Assembly: GCA_002722095.1 (NCBI GenBank)
Contig: PBKG01000009.1
Location: 62,333 to 126,332 of the forward strand
DNA length: 64,000 nucleotides
Reading direction: 5' to 3'
Origin: Rhodospirillaceae bacterium
Lineage (GTDB): Bacteria; Pseudomonadota; Alphaproteobacteria; UBA8366
Of this stretch, positions 36,263 to 46,354 are shown in pieces. The first letter of the stretch is position 1. Each line of letters opens with the position of its first letter. A model generated the notes under the pieces. It was not told the DNA's origin and ran no database searches. It saw only the letters and a list, made by a program, of their open reading frames with translations. Position numbers and translations under genes: made by a program.

Positions 36263-37006
36263 ATGGCGGATGCATCCGGAAACGCCCAGAGCCCGCTGGC
36301 GCAATTCGAAATCAAGCCGTTAATCGAGCTCAAGCTCGGTGGCGTTGATGTTTCGTTTACAAATTCCGCGCTGTTCATGACCATCGCCTTGGTGCTGATC
36401 GCCGGGTTCATGTTGCTGGCGACGCGTAAGCGCGCGACCATCCCGGGCCGCTGGCAGGTGATGGCGGAAATTTCCTACGAATTCATCGCCGGTCTTATTC
36501 GCGACACCATCGGCGCCGAAGGCCGTAAGTATTTTCCTTTCGTTTTTGCCGTCTTCATGTTCGTGCTGATCGGCAATTTGCTTGGCATGACGCCCTACAG
36601 CTTTACTTTCACCAGTCATATCGTCGTCACCTTCGCCCTCGCATTTGCAATTTTCATTGGCGTGACGATTTTGGGTTTCGTGAAGCATGGGCTGCATTTT
36701 TTCAGCTTTTTCCTGCCGCCGGGGACACCCTGGGTCATGGCGCCGCTGTTGATCCCGATCGAGGTAATTTCCTATCTCTCGCGGCCAATCAGCCTATCGG
36801 TGCGTCTGTTCGCCAACATGCTTGCGGGCCATACACTGCTCAAAGTGATCGCCGGATTTATCGGCGTCCTCGGCGTTGCCGGCATCCTGCCGCTGGCTCT
36901 GGTAACCGCGCTCACCGGGCTTGAGATATTGATCGCCTTCCTGCAAGCCTATGTGTTCGCGATCCTGACTTGCCTTTACATCAACGACGCGCTCCATCTC
37001 CATTGA
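36263..37006 (+). CDS. atpB: ATP synthase F0 subunit a
   Basis: A 247-residue membrane subunit that forms the proton half-channels. The helix SLSVRLFANMLAGH near 178 carries the essential Arg that faces the c-ring. The LIAFLQAYVFAILTCLYIND segment (partly given) ends the protein as in other alphaproteobacterial subunits. A ribosome site GGGGAAG precedes the ATG. The second gene of the F0 operon. Confidence 0.97.
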   Translation: MADASGNAQSPLAQFEIKPLIELKLGGVDVSFTNSALFMTIALVLIAGFMLLATRKRATIPGRWQVMAEISYEFIAGLIRDTIGAEGRKYFPFVFAVFMFVLIGNLLGMTPYSFTFTSHIVVTFALAFAIFIGVTILGFVKHGLHFFSFFLPPGTPWVMAPLLIPIEVISYLSRPISLSVRLFANMLAGHTLLKVIAGFIGVLGVAGILPLALVTALTGLEILIAFLQAYVFAILTCLYINDALHLH

Positions 37007-37075
37007 TCGGCAGCGTCGTGAAAATCGAATCGAAAACCTAAACAACCAACAGCAAACCTAAAAAGGAACAAACCC

Positions 37076-37300
37076 ATGGATATTGAAGCCGCAAAACTCA
37101 TTGGCGCCGGCCTTGCCGTGATCGGCATGGTGGGCTCCGGGATCGGCATCGGCAACGTGTTCTCGTCGTTTATCTTGGCCGTCGGTCGCAATCCGGCCGC
37201 ACGTGGCGAAGTCTTCACCATGACCATGCTCGGCTTCGCGCTGGTGGAAGCCATCGCGTTGTTCGCGCTTGTGATCGCCTTGTTGATTCTGTTCGGTTAA
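37076..37300 (+). CDS. atpE: ATP synthase F0 subunit c
   Basis: A 74-residue hairpin of two transmembrane helices with the RNP loop at 38-40. The proton-binding carboxylate is Glu58 ([11 protein letters not shown]). The first helix has the GSGIGIGN glycine pattern. A strong AAAAAGGA site is upstream, suiting the high copy number of subunit c. The 69-bp gap from atpB is otherwise featureless. Confidence 0.97.
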   Translation: MDIEAAKLIGAGLAVIGMVGSGIGIGNVFSSFILAVGRNPAARGEVFTMTMLGFALVEAIALFALVIALLILFG

Positions 37301-37335
37301 CAGCGGAATCCGGCTTTTAGGGGGCTCTTCGCCAC

Positions 37336-37827
37336 ATGCCGCAACTCGACCCGACCTTTTTTCCGACCCAGCTATTTTGGCTGGTGGTGATATTCACCTT
37401 GCTGTTCCTCATAGTCTGGAAGGTGGCGCTGCCGCGCATCGCGGGTATTCGCGAAACGCGGCGAACACGCATCGACACCGACCTGGAGAAGGCCGGCGTC
37501 TTGAAAGAAGAAGCCGAAGGCGTGTTGGCGGCTTATGAGAAGTCGCTCGCGGAGGCCACAGGCAAAGCACAGGCAGTGCATCGCAGCGTCGCCGATGAAT
37601 TGCTGGCCGAGCGTAATCGACGTCTCGACGAAGTGGCCGAATCGCTGGCCGGTCGGCTGCGTGAAGCGGAAGCGGAGATAGCCGCCGAAGAAGAGCGCGC
37701 CGCCCAGGAAATCAGCAGCGTTTCCGCTGAGCTGGTGCAGTTGGCGACAGAGCAACTTGGTACCGGCAAAACGACCGAAAAAGACGCCAATACAGCAGTA
37801 AAAGCAGTGCTGGAAGGAGCGAAGTAA
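37336..37827 (+). CDS. ATP synthase F0 subunit b'
   Basis: A 163-residue peripheral-stalk subunit: one N-terminal transmembrane helix (FWLVVIFTLLFLIVWKVALP) and a long charged coiled coil of Ala/Glu/Arg-rich heptads. It is the diverged b' form that pairs with b in phototrophs and Alphaproteobacteria. Its stop overlaps the start of the b gene by one base. Confidence 0.93.
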   Translation: MPQLDPTFFPTQLFWLVVIFTLLFLIVWKVALPRIAGIRETRRTRIDTDLEKAGVLKEEAEGVLAAYEKSLAEATGKAQAVHRSVADELLAERNRRLDEVAESLAGRLREAEAEIAAEEERAAQEISSVSAELVQLATEQLGTGKTTEKDANTAVKAVLEGAK

Positions 37828-38309
37828 TGGGTCTGGACGCCACTGCCTGGGTAGCGATCGCCTTCGTGCTTTTCGTCATCGCCGTATTCAAGCCGGCCAA
37901 GAACGCGATTCTGTCCGGGCTCGATGCCAAGATCGACGAGATCAAGGCACAGGTCGAGGAGGCCCAAGACCTGCGGGAAGAAGCGGAGGGGCTGCTTGCA
38001 ACCTACCAGCGTCAGCAACGCGAAGCCCTACAGGAAGCCGAAGAAATGGTCACCCGCGCAGAGGAAGATGCCCAGCGGCTGCGCACCGAAGCGGAAAAAA
38101 GCCTGGAAGAAGCGCTCAAGCGCCAAGAAGAACTCGCGGCCGAAAAGATTGCCCAAGCCGAAGCCGCGGCGGTGGCCCGGGTGCAGGAATTGGCGGTCGA
38201 CCTTGCAGTGGCAGCGACCGAAAAGATATTGAGCGAACGGCTCACCGGCAAACCCGGTAAAGATCTCGTCGACGAAGCGATCGAAGAGCTTCCGACCAAG
38301 CTTCAATAA
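37827..38309 (+). CDS. atpF: ATP synthase F0 subunit b
   Basis: A 160-residue peripheral-stalk subunit with one N-terminal membrane helix (VAIAFVLFVIAVF) and a coiled coil reaching up to F1. It follows b' with a one-base overlap. No F1 genes follow; they lie elsewhere, the usual split in this group. A strong terminator lies 17 bp after the stop. Confidence 0.95.
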   Translation: MGLDATAWVAIAFVLFVIAVFKPAKNAILSGLDAKIDEIKAQVEEAQDLREEAEGLLATYQRQQREALQEAEEMVTRAEEDAQRLRTEAEKSLEEALKRQEELAAEKIAQAEAAAVARVQELAVDLAVAATEKILSERLTGKPGKDLVDEAIEELPTKLQ

Positions 38310-38326
38310 CAAGCTTCAAAAAATTG

Positions 38327-38352
38327 GCCCCGCCGACGCGGGGCTTTGTTTT
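38327..38352 (+). terminator. Rho-independent terminator of the F0 operon
   Basis: GCCCCGC (38327-38333) and GCGGGGC (38338-38344) form a 7-bp GC stem with a CGAC loop, followed by TTTGTTTT. Confidence 0.85.
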
Positions 38353-38407
38353 ACCGGGCAAGCTCTGTAACATTGCGCCCGATCGCTAGCGCAACCTTGA
38401 GAAACCG

Positions 38408-38743
38408 ATGCCCTTCGTTTCCCGCGACCGGACAGGCCGGATTACCGGCGTATTCGACAAGCCGACCCCGCAAGCGCAAGAACAAATTCATCCGAGTAGC
38501 CCGGAACTCGCCGCCTTTCGTAAGGGGACCGGTGCTCAAAATGTGCGTACCCGGCTCGATCAGTCGGATTCGGAAATGGCCCGTATTACCGAGGATTTGA
38601 TCGACGTTTTGATCGGCAAAAACATTATCAATTTCACCGATTTTCCCGGCCAAGCTCAAGAAAAGCTGATTAACCGGCGGAAACTTCGGAGCAATCTTTC
38701 CTCGCTCTCCAACCTGGTTACCGACCAGGACGACATTCTCTAA
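38408..38743 (+). CDS. Small conserved hypothetical protein
   Basis: A 111-residue soluble protein that begins MPFVSRDRTGRITGVFDKPT and contains DLIDVLI(GK)NIINFTDFP followed by AQEKLINRRKLR. Small proteins of this form are found in many Proteobacteria, sometimes labelled tryptophan synthase beta-like, but I know of no proven function. The start is the ATG at 38408 with GAGAA upstream. It lies between the atp terminator and the MaoC gene. Confidence 0.75.
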   Translation: MPFVSRDRTGRITGVFDKPTPQAQEQIHPSSPELAAFRKGTGAQNVRTRLDQSDSEMARITEDLIDVLIGKNIINFTDFPGQAQEKLINRRKLRSNLSSLSNLVTDQDDIL

Positions 38744-38771
38744 TCACCCAAAACATTTTCGGAGGCCGACC

Positions 38772-39257
38772 ATGCGCCCGACCAGCGGCAAAACCACCCG
38801 CTATTTCGAAGACTTGAAAATCGGCGAACGCTACGACATCCCGTCACGTACCCATTCGGAAAGCCTGTTCTACGCGTTTCAGTTGGTGAGCGGTGACAAC
38901 CGGCCCTCACATTACGACCGGGAACACTGCCGCTCGCTGGGCTTTCCGGACATGTGGGCACACGGATTTCAGATCCTCTGTCAAACCGCGCCCGGCGCCA
39001 GCGACATGTCGCGAGGCGACAGCGAAGTGCGTATTCTGGGAATGATCGAACAAAGCTCGAAGTTCCTGGCACCGGTTTTTTGTGGAGATACGCTCTATCC
39101 GCTGTTGGAAGTGGTCGAGCTTATCGAACAGAACACCACCGGCGTCATGGTGGTGCGTTCGACCGTTCATAATCAGAAAGACGAGCTTTGTCTCGAAGGC
39201 GAAATTCGCTTGCTGATCGCAAAGAAGAACTGGAAGCCGAAATCCGAACGGGGCTAG
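38772..39257 (+). CDS. MaoC family (hot-dog fold) dehydratase
   Basis: A 161-residue single hot-dog domain protein with the R-hydratase type motif in FQLVSGDNRPSHYD, Asp and His being four residues apart (D-x4-H) as in MaoC enoyl-CoA hydratases. The start is ATG at 38772 behind GGAGG. Its stop overlaps the stop of the converging antiporter gene. The neighbouring CoA-transferase and MmgE/PrpD genes, on the other strand, suggest that all act on acyl-CoA compounds. Confidence 0.85.
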   Translation: MRPTSGKTTRYFEDLKIGERYDIPSRTHSESLFYAFQLVSGDNRPSHYDREHCRSLGFPDMWAHGFQILCQTAPGASDMSRGDSEVRILGMIEQSSKFLAPVFCGDTLYPLLEVVELIEQNTTGVMVVRSTVHNQKDELCLEGEIRLLIAKKNWKPKSERG

Positions 39258-40507
39258 TGCACGACTTTCTCGACCAGCCGCTTGACGGTCAGGCCCTGGA
39301 CGATGATCGAGAACAGCACCACCAAATAGGTCACCGCAAGTATGGTGGATTTGTACTCGTTCTCCGGCAGCGACAGCGCTAAGGCGACCGCGATGCCGCC
39401 TCTCAATCCGCCCCACGTCAACACGGGAATCGCACCCTTGGTGAAGGTTTCCCACTTGGAAAGCAGCAACATCGGTGTCGAGACACCGATGAAGCGGGCA
39501 AAGAGAGTGATCGGGATCGCAAGCAACGCCAACGGCCATGCAGCGCCGATACCGCCTGCGACGACCAAAACTTCCAGACCGATAAGCAGGAACAGCACCG
39601 AATTGAGTACCTCGTCCAACAGCGTCCAAAATCGGATCAAATAAGTGCGCGTGGTCTCGCTCATGGCGTATTTGACGCCGCGGTTTCCGATCAGCAATCC
39701 CGCGACCACCACGGCTATGGGTCCACTCATATGCAGAGCGATCGCCAACGAATAGGTCAGCATGACGACAGCGAGCGAAATCAGAATTTCGAGATTATAG
39801 TCGTCGATCTTGTACATACTGCGATAGGCGATATAGCCGGCAATCAAACCCAGCGCCGCGCCACCGAGCGCTTCCTTCAAAAACAGATGCGCCACTTCGG
39901 TCGTACCCATCGGCACGCCTTTACCCGTACTGCTAACCGCGATCGCGACGATCACGGTAAACACCACAATGCCGACACCATCGTTGAACAACGATTCACC
40001 GGCTACCTTTGCTTCCAACGGTGCGGGAACCTTAACGGTTCGAAACAGGCCCAACACCGCGACCGGATCTGTCGGGCTGATCAATGCACCGAAAACCAGT
40101 GCCCAGAGGAAGGGCAAATTGATTCCGAACAGGCCCGCTGCCGCCCATATCAGGGTGCCGACGATCGCGGTAGACAACATCACACCGACGCTTGCCATCA
40201 GTGCGATCGCCCATTTCCGACTCGCGAAAGCGGTAAAATCCACATGCAGTGCGCCCGCGAAAAGCAAGAAGCTCAACAGCCCATGCATGAGTGTCTCGTG
40301 AAAATCGATCTGACCCAATACTTCGTGCAAATGCCGGCCCGCTTGCATGCCGGGCAATGCCAGGTCGAGAACGATCACCGCAAGCGACGCGGCAAGCGCG
40401 ATGACGACAAGCCCGATCGTATGCGGCAAATTGAGAAATCGGTGATTGAGATAGCCGAACACGGCGGACAGACCGACCAGGATGGCGGCGATATCGAAAA
40501 CACTCAT
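39254..40507 (-). CDS. CPA1-family Na+/H+ antiporter (NhaP type)
   Basis: A 417-residue membrane protein with about 12 transmembrane segments. The cation-binding signature ISPTDPVAVLGL near 145 and GESLFNDGVGIVVF near 170 are those of CPA1/NhaP exchangers. There is no cytoplasmic nucleotide domain. The start overlaps the stop of the CoA-transferase by 4 bp (ATGA), making it the last gene of the long minus-strand run from gcvT. Coupling a Na+/H+ exchanger to catabolic genes may support Na+-driven uptake; this is inference. Confidence 0.9.
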   Translation of the reverse strand: MSVFDIAAILVGLSAVFGYLNHRFLNLPHTIGLVVIALAASLAVIVLDLALPGMQAGRHLHEVLGQIDFHETLMHGLLSFLLFAGALHVDFTAFASRKWAIALMASVGVMLSTAIVGTLIWAAAGLFGINLPFLWALVFGALISPTDPVAVLGLFRTVKVPAPLEAKVAGESLFNDGVGIVVFTVIVAIAVSSTGKGVPMGTTEVAHLFLKEALGGAALGLIAGYIAYRSMYKIDDYNLEILISLAVVMLTYSLAIALHMSGPIAVVVAGLLIGNRGVKYAMSETTRTYLIRFWTLLDEVLNSVLFLLIGLEVLVVAGGIGAAWPLALLAIPITLFARFIGVSTPMLLLSKWETFTKGAIPVLTWGGLRGGIAVALALSLPENEYKSTILAVTYLVVLFSIIVQGLTVKRLVEKVVH

Positions 40508-41697
40508 TCGTCGTACTCCTTGACCACACCATCGGCTATCAGCGCTTCGATCCGGTCGTCGCTATAGCCCATTTTGGCCAGCACTTCGCGACTGTCGCTT
40601 CCGATATGCGGCGAACGCGCGAGAGGACTACCGTCTTCGACCGGATCAAGCGCGGGAATTTTCGGCATCGGTATACGCCCGGTCGAATCATGGCCGACCC
40701 AAGAAACGAAATCGCGCGCTTTCACCTGTTCATCTTCGAACAGGTCGGCAAATGTGTTCACGCAAGCATTCAACACACCCTCCTCATCCAACGCCCTGCG
40801 CCAAAATTCGGTGGGTTTCGCCTTCACCACCTCGCGCACTAGCTCCAACAGTTCTGCTGCGTTCTCTTTGCGTGCTTCGTAGCTGGAGAACCGAGGGTCA
40901 TCGAGCCATTCTTCCGTGCCGGCTACCTTGCAGAACCCAGGGAACTGCGTATCGCGGCGAGCATTGATGTTCATGTAGCCGTCCGCGGTCTCGAACGTCC
41001 CGACCGGCGCGCCGATGATTTCCGTGCTTCCACCCTGCAAATGATGCTCGACCATTTTATAGGCATGGAACGCGCCCATCGCTTCGGCGAGGCTGGTTTC
41101 GATATGACACCCCTCGCCCGATTCCCGGCGCTGATAAAGCGCGGTTACGAGAGTGCTGAATAGATAAAGGCTAGTGGCCAAATCGACCACGTAGATATCG
41201 GTCAGGTGGGGCATGCCATTCGCGTCCCGATTGATCGACATGAAACCGGTATAGGCCTGCATTACCGAATCGGTGCCGGGATTCTTGGCATAAGGCCCTT
41301 CGGAGCCGAAACCGCTTAAAGAGAGATAAATCACATCGGGATTGAATTCGGCGACGGTCGCATAGTCGAGACCGAGCCGTTCGATCACACCTGGGCGGAA
41401 GCTCTGCAGCACGACATCGGCTTCGGCGGCGAGCTTCTTGGTGATCTCCAGCCCTTCGGGCTTCTTCAAATCGAGCGCAAGGCCGCGCTTACCGCGATTG
41501 AAAGCCACGGTGGCTGCGGTGAAATCGTCATATCGCTTGCCAATTATGCGGCTCCAGTCGCCCTCGAACGGTTCGACCTTCGTTACCGAAGCACCGTGTT
41601 GCGCCAACATCATGCCGCAATGAGGCGTGGCAACGCCTTGGCTCATATCCAAGACCTTCAGCCCTGCAAAGGTTTTCCCGTCAAGCATGCGCCCCAT
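40504..41697 (-). CDS. Class III CoA-transferase, CaiB/BaiF family
   Basis: A 397-residue CoA-transferase with (L)KVLDMSQGVATP, GASVTKVEP, LSGFGSEGP and the likely catalytic Asp172 (YVVDLATS). It is the closest visible relative of the protein at 9790-10992; long stretches such as DSVMQAYTG(F/M)MSINRDANGMP are shared, so the two probably arose by duplication and use similar acids. It follows the MmgE/PrpD gene by 25 bp and overlaps the antiporter gene. A start at the Met three codons on (41688) is also possible. Confidence 0.92.
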   Translation of the reverse strand: MGRMLDGKTFAGLKVLDMSQGVATPHCGMMLAQHGASVTKVEPFEGDWSRIIGKRYDDFTAATVAFNRGKRGLALDLKKPEGLEITKKLAAEADVVLQSFRPGVIERLGLDYATVAEFNPDVIYLSLSGFGSEGPYAKNPGTDSVMQAYTGFMSINRDANGMPHLTDIYVVDLATSLYLFSTLVTALYQRRESGEGCHIETSLAEAMGAFHAYKMVEHHLQGGSTEIIGAPVGTFETADGYMNINARRDTQFPGFCKVAGTEEWLDDPRFSSYEARKENAAELLELVREVVKAKPTEFWRRALDEEGVLNACVNTFADLFEDEQVKARDFVSWVGHDSTGRIPMPKIPALDPVEDGSPLARSPHIGSDSREVLAKMGYSDDRIEALIADGVVKEYDE

Positions 41698-41722
41698 CCG
41701 TTAGCGGTTTACGCCAGTGGTT

Positions 41723-43060
41723 CTACTCCGAAGGGGCCGCCAATTGCCAGAGGCGTGCGAGGTTACCGGGTTCATCGAATTTTTTTAGCATCTCAAAGAG
41801 CGTTGTGGTGTTGTCCCCCAGTTCCGACTCGACCGAACGGTGGAATTTTTCTTCGAGATCACTCCAGCCCATTGGGTTGCCGGGATGACCGAAGGACAAA
41901 GGAATGTCGGCCTCGATCGCCTCACCCTCTTTGAAAGTTACAGTGACCGCCGCATCGAGCATTTTACGTCCCTCGACTGGCACGATTTCGATCTTTTCCA
42001 TAAAAGCGCGGAGATTGGGATCTACCAATGCCGCTTCGGTGAAATCTTTGGCATGCGCCTTCGAACCCGTAAGACCAAGCGCGACGCAAAATCGCACGCT
42101 GAATTTTCCTTCGAGTACGGTGGTCGGTGATTCGATGCCGCCTACTCTTGCGACTCCCGGCGCGACAAACGCTTGGATACGCAAAACCTCACGACCGCCA
42201 ATCTGTGGGGCCAGCTCCCGCGCCGCGTCCACAGCAGGGTGAATGCCATGCAAACACGCATAGGGCTTGAAGGAATTCCGTAGTACCGCCCAGTCGGATT
42301 CAAAATCGGGCTCCATAACCTCGGCAAAGCCGTCCTGCACGAAGGCGCGCGCGAGTCCACCGCCCTCTTCGAATATACCTGGCGCAGCGACAAAGCCATC
42401 TGCGGCCATTCGCGCCGCGACCAAGCCATCCTGAGCGGTCTTTGCGCTTTGATACGCCTTCGACATGCTCCCTGCGGCACCGGCGAGGCCACCGGACTGG
42501 GTAGCTGCCAATGCCAGTGCATGAGCCGCTTTTTCCGCATCAAGGCCGAGCAGTGCCGCCGACGCCGCCGCCGAGCCAAGCCGCCCCATCACGCCGGTCG
42601 CGTGAAACCCGCGCGCCAGCATCGCGTGCCCCAGCCGCCGCCCCCCTAGCTTGGCGCCAACTTCAAATCCGGTGATGAAGGCTACCAGAAGATCCTGTTC
42701 GTTCACGTCCAACTCTGAAGACAATGCCAAAAGAGCGGGCCAGATCGGCGCACTGAAATGAGCGTCGGTCGGGATATGCGTGTCGTCGAAATCATCGACA
42801 TGGGCCATGGTCGCGTTAACGATCGCAGCCAAGGCCGGCGTGGTGCGTGGACCGAGAAAAATCGCTGCGTCGCCTTCGGCTTGCCAACGGGCGATTTCCG
42901 CCAGGGCCAATTCGACAACCCGCGCTCGCCTCCCCCCAATCGCCACGCCGACCACGTCCGTAAGGCATTTGAGGGCTGCTTCGGTGACTTCAGGCGGATA
43001 ACGCCGGTCCGGCGCAGCGGCGATATAATCTGCCGCTGCTGTGGCTACCGGCCCCAACAC
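41723..43060 (-). CDS. MmgE/PrpD family protein
   Basis: A 445-residue MmgE/PrpD-fold protein with HVDDFDDTHIPTDAHFS near 92 and FKPYACLHGIHPAVDA near 266. It is distant from both other family members in the window. The start is GTG at 43060, only 3 bases after the gcvP stop, without a strong ribosome site, which suggests translation coupled to gcvP. It and the CoA-transferase may act in turn on one acid or its CoA ester. The substrate is unknown. Confidence 0.87.
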   Translation of the reverse strand: MLGPVATAAADYIAAAPDRRYPPEVTEAALKCLTDVVGVAIGGRRARVVELALAEIARWQAEGDAAIFLGPRTTPALAAIVNATMAHVDDFDDTHIPTDAHFSAPIWPALLALSSELDVNEQDLLVAFITGFEVGAKLGGRRLGHAMLARGFHATGVMGRLGSAAASAALLGLDAEKAAHALALAATQSGGLAGAAGSMSKAYQSAKTAQDGLVAARMAADGFVAAPGIFEEGGGLARAFVQDGFAEVMEPDFESDWAVLRNSFKPYACLHGIHPAVDAARELAPQIGGREVLRIQAFVAPGVARVGGIESPTTVLEGKFSVRFCVALGLTGSKAHAKDFTEAALVDPNLRAFMEKIEIVPVEGRKMLDAAVTVTFKEGEAIEADIPLSFGHPGNPMGWSDLEEKFHRSVESELGDNTTTLFEMLKKFDEPGNLARLWQLAAPSE

Positions 43061-43063
43061 GGT

Positions 43064-45934
43064 CTACTCGGTCGTTTCCTGATAGGCGTCGAGCGGCAGG
43101 CAACTGCAAACCAGGTTTCGGTCGCCATAAACCTGATCGATGCGATTGACCGCAGGCCAATATTTGTCCGCCGCCACCCATGAGGTCGGGAAAACGGCGC
43201 GATCTATCGGATAGGTGCGATCCCAATCGACGATATCGGCCATCGAATGGGGCGCGTTAATCAGGGGATTGTCTTCCGCGGACAACGTACCGTCCTCGAC
43301 TTCGGCGATCTCACCTCGAATCGCGATCATGGCCTCGCAGAACCGGTCGAGCTCTGCCTTCGACTCACTTTCCGTCGGCTCGATCATCAGTGTGCCCGGA
43401 ACCGGGAACGACATTGTCGGCGCATGGAATCCGTAATCCATAAGCCGTTTGGCAATGTCGTCGACGGCGATACCCGCGCTTTCTTTCAAATGGCGGACAT
43501 CGATGATGCATTCATGGGCGACGAATCCGTCCGGTCCCGTGTAGAGCACCGGGTAGTGCGGCGCGAGACGCTTGGCGACGTAGTTGGCGTTGAGAATCGC
43601 CACTTCCGTCGCCTTTTTGAGCCCGTCATGGCCCATCAATGCGATATAGGTCCATGAGATCGGCAGGATGCCCGCACTGCCCCAGGGAGCCGCTGTCACC
43701 GCTTGTGACTCCGCTTCGAGCGGATCGCCAGGCAGGTACGGCGCCAAATGTTTCGCGACACCGATAGGCCCAACACCCGGCCCGCCGCCGCCATGGGGAA
43801 TGCAGAAGGTCTTGTGCAAATTGACATGGGCCACGTCGGGTCCGAACTTGCCGGGCCGCGCAACGCCGACCAGCGCATTCAGGTTGGCCCCATCCATGTA
43901 CACCTGCCCGCCGTGATCATGGATGATCTTGCAAATTTCGGTAATACCCGCCTCGAACACGCCGTGTGTCGACGGATAGGTCACCATTAGAGCCGCCAGA
44001 TCGTCCTTATGCGCCTCGGCTTTCTCCGCCAGGTCCGACAAATCTACATTGCCCGCCTCGTCGCAGGCCACGACCACTACTTTCATTCCCGCCAACACCG
44101 CACTTGCCGGGTTGGTTCCGTGGGCTGAACTCGGAATGAGGCAAATATCGCGCTCCGCGTGGCCCTCTGCCTTGTGAAACGCGCGTATCGCCAACAATCC
44201 GGCATACTCCCCCTGACTTCCCGCGTTAGGCTGCAGGGAAAAGGCATGAAATCCGGTAATCCGACAAAGCCTGTCGGCAAGGTCGTCGGTCAGCGCCCGG
44301 TAGCCTTCGGTTTGATCCGCCGGCGCATAGGGATGAATGGCGCCAAATTCCGGCCATGTCACCGGAATCATTTCCGCGGTCGCGTTTAGTTTCATGGTGC
44401 ATGACCCGAGCGGGATCATCGACCGGTCGAGCGCAATATCCTTGGCTTGCAGACGGCGCAAATACCGCAGCATCTCGGTTTCCGAGTGATATTGGTGGAA
44501 TATCGGATGGCGTAGAGGCGCGGCACTTCGGCGGAATCCGTCCGGGATCGCCCGTGCCGTATTTTCTTCGATTTGGTCGAAATCGAGCCCGGACTCCGCT
44601 TTGCCGGAGAAAACGCGCCAGAGAGATTCGATATCGGCTCGGGTCGTTTTCTCGTCGGTCGAAATGCCAATGCGGTCTGCATCGATCCGGCGAAGATTGA
44701 TACCCGCTTCCGCGGCCTTTGCGATAACGGCATCGGTATTATCGGCCTTCACCGAAAGTGTGTCGAAATAACCGTCGTGGGACAGAGCGAAACCCAACTC
44801 GCCCAAACCCCCCGCCAAAGTGGCAGCCAGGCGGTGTACACGTTCGGCGATTTGGATCAAGCGCTGAGGGCCGTGATAGACCGCATACAAGCCTGCGATT
44901 ACCGCCAACAACACTTGCGCGGTGCAAATGTTGCTGGTCGCCTTTTCGCGCCGAATATGCTGTTCGCGAGTTTGCAGCGAGAGCCTAAGGGCCGGATTAC
45001 CTCTGACATCAACCGACACGCCGACCAGGCGTCCCGGCAACGACCGCTTCAGTTTATCCGTTGTCGCCAAGAAGGCTGCGTGCGGGCCGCCGCCCCCCAT
45101 GGGCACGCCAAATCGCTGCGCACTGCCAAATACCAAATCCGCTCCCCACTCGCCAGGCGGTTGCAACAACAAGAGGCTTAGCAAATCGGTCGCGACGGAA
45201 ACCAGCGCGCCCTTATCGTGAGCCTTGGCCACCAGATCGCCATAGTCCGTAAGCGCCCCGTCGGTGGCTGGATATTGCAGCAACAAGCCAAAAGCTTCCG
45301 ATGCCTCTAATTTCGACGCGGGATCGCCAATAACGAGCTCTATACCCAACGGTTCTGCGCGGGTCTGGAGAACCTGAATGGTTTGCGGGTGGCAATTCGC
45401 CGCGACGATGAAACGGTCTGACTTGTTCTTGGAAAGGCGGTGACACATTGTCATCGCTTCCGCTGCCGCAGATGCCTCATCGAGAAGCGAGGCATTGGCG
45501 ATCGCCATTCCGGTAAGATCGGCAACCATGGTCTGGAAATTTAAAAGCGCTTCCAGCCGACCTTGGCTAATTTCGGGCTGATACGGGGTATAGGCGGTGT
45601 ACCAGCCTGGATTTTCCAGCACGTTCCGCAGGATGACCGGCGGCGTTACCGTGTCGTAGTAGCCACATCCGATCATCGAACGCATGACACGGTTCGCCGA
45701 TGCCATGTCCCGCAGACCGTCGAGTACTTCGTCCTCACGGCGAGATGCGGGAAGATCCAGCGCACTGGTATCCCTGATCGAATCGGGAACGATTTTCTGT
45801 ATCAATTCGTCCAACGACCCGACATCGAGCGATTCCAGCATGGCTTCGATTTCGTCACCATTCGGACCGATGTGCCGGTGCACGAAATCGTCGTGCTGCT
45901 CCAAGGCATGCAATGATTGGCGAGTATCCGTCAT
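43064..45934 (-). CDS. gcvP: Glycine dehydrogenase (aminomethyl-transferring), P protein
   Basis: The P protein decarboxylates glycine and loads its aminomethyl group on lipoyl-GcvH. The 956-residue single-chain form has two PLP-transferase domains. The PLP Lys lies in [18 protein letters not shown] in the C-terminal half, and [12 protein letters not shown] and GYGYYDT (here GCGYYDT) stretches are in the N-terminal half. I use the ATG at 45934, with AGGGGAG 5 nt upstream; an ATG at 45958 overlaps the gcvH stop and is an alternative. It is followed after 3 bp by the MmgE/PrpD gene. Confidence 0.95.
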   Translation of the reverse strand: MTDTRQSLHALEQHDDFVHRHIGPNGDEIEAMLESLDVGSLDELIQKIVPDSIRDTSALDLPASRREDEVLDGLRDMASANRVMRSMIGCGYYDTVTPPVILRNVLENPGWYTAYTPYQPEISQGRLEALLNFQTMVADLTGMAIANASLLDEASAAAEAMTMCHRLSKNKSDRFIVAANCHPQTIQVLQTRAEPLGIELVIGDPASKLEASEAFGLLLQYPATDGALTDYGDLVAKAHDKGALVSVATDLLSLLLLQPPGEWGADLVFGSAQRFGVPMGGGGPHAAFLATTDKLKRSLPGRLVGVSVDVRGNPALRLSLQTREQHIRREKATSNICTAQVLLAVIAGLYAVYHGPQRLIQIAERVHRLAATLAGGLGELGFALSHDGYFDTLSVKADNTDAVIAKAAEAGINLRRIDADRIGISTDEKTTRADIESLWRVFSGKAESGLDFDQIEENTARAIPDGFRRSAAPLRHPIFHQYHSETEMLRYLRRLQAKDIALDRSMIPLGSCTMKLNATAEMIPVTWPEFGAIHPYAPADQTEGYRALTDDLADRLCRITGFHAFSLQPNAGSQGEYAGLLAIRAFHKAEGHAERDICLIPSSAHGTNPASAVLAGMKVVVVACDEAGNVDLSDLAEKAEAHKDDLAALMVTYPSTHGVFEAGITEICKIIHDHGGQVYMDGANLNALVGVARPGKFGPDVAHVNLHKTFCIPHGGGGPGVGPIGVAKHLAPYLPGDPLEAESQAVTAAPWGSAGILPISWTYIALMGHDGLKKATEVAILNANYVAKRLAPHYPVLYTGPDGFVAHECIIDVRHLKESAGIAVDDIAKRLMDYGFHAPTMSFPVPGTLMIEPTESESKAELDRFCEAMIAIRGEIAEVEDGTLSAEDNPLINAPHSMADIVDWDRTYPIDRAVFPTSWVAADKYWPAVNRIDQVYGDRNLVCSCLPLDAYQETTE

Positions 45935-45954
45935 TTCATCTCCCCTCGGCATGC

Positions 45955-46332
45955 TCAACCCTCCTCAGATGCAAAGGCGTCATAAGCCGCCGCATCCATC
46001 AATTCATCGAGTTCGCTCGTATCGGCAAGCTTGATCTTGAAAAACCAGGCGCCCCCTTGCGGGTCGCTATTGACGGTTTCCGGCGCCGCATCAAGGGCCT
46101 CGTTGACTTCGCTCACTTCTCCGGAAACCGGGGTATAGACTTCGGCCGCCGCCTTTACGGATTCGACCACTGCGACTTCGTCGCCTTTCGCGACCGCTTT
46201 GCCTACGTCAGGCAGTTCCACGAACACCACGTCGCCCAGTTGTTCCTGGGCAAATTGGGTTATTCCGACCGTGGCGATGTCGCCTTCGACCGTGATCCAT
46301 TCGTGATCTTCACTAAATTTCATATCGCTCAT
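45955..46332 (-). CDS. gcvH: Glycine cleavage system H protein
   Basis: The 125-residue lipoyl carrier that shuttles the aminomethyl group between P, T and L proteins. The lipoylated Lys60 is in [12 protein letters not shown]; the (S)[11 protein letters not shown] start is typical. It lies 22 bp after gcvT and just before gcvP. Confidence 0.97.
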   Translation of the reverse strand: MSDMKFSEDHEWITVEGDIATVGITQFAQEQLGDVVFVELPDVGKAVAKGDEVAVVESVKAAAEVYTPVSGEVSEVNEALDAAPETVNSDPQGGAWFFKIKLADTSELDELMDAAAYDAFASEEG

Positions 46333-46354
46333 TGCTTACGGTCCTTCCCCAACC

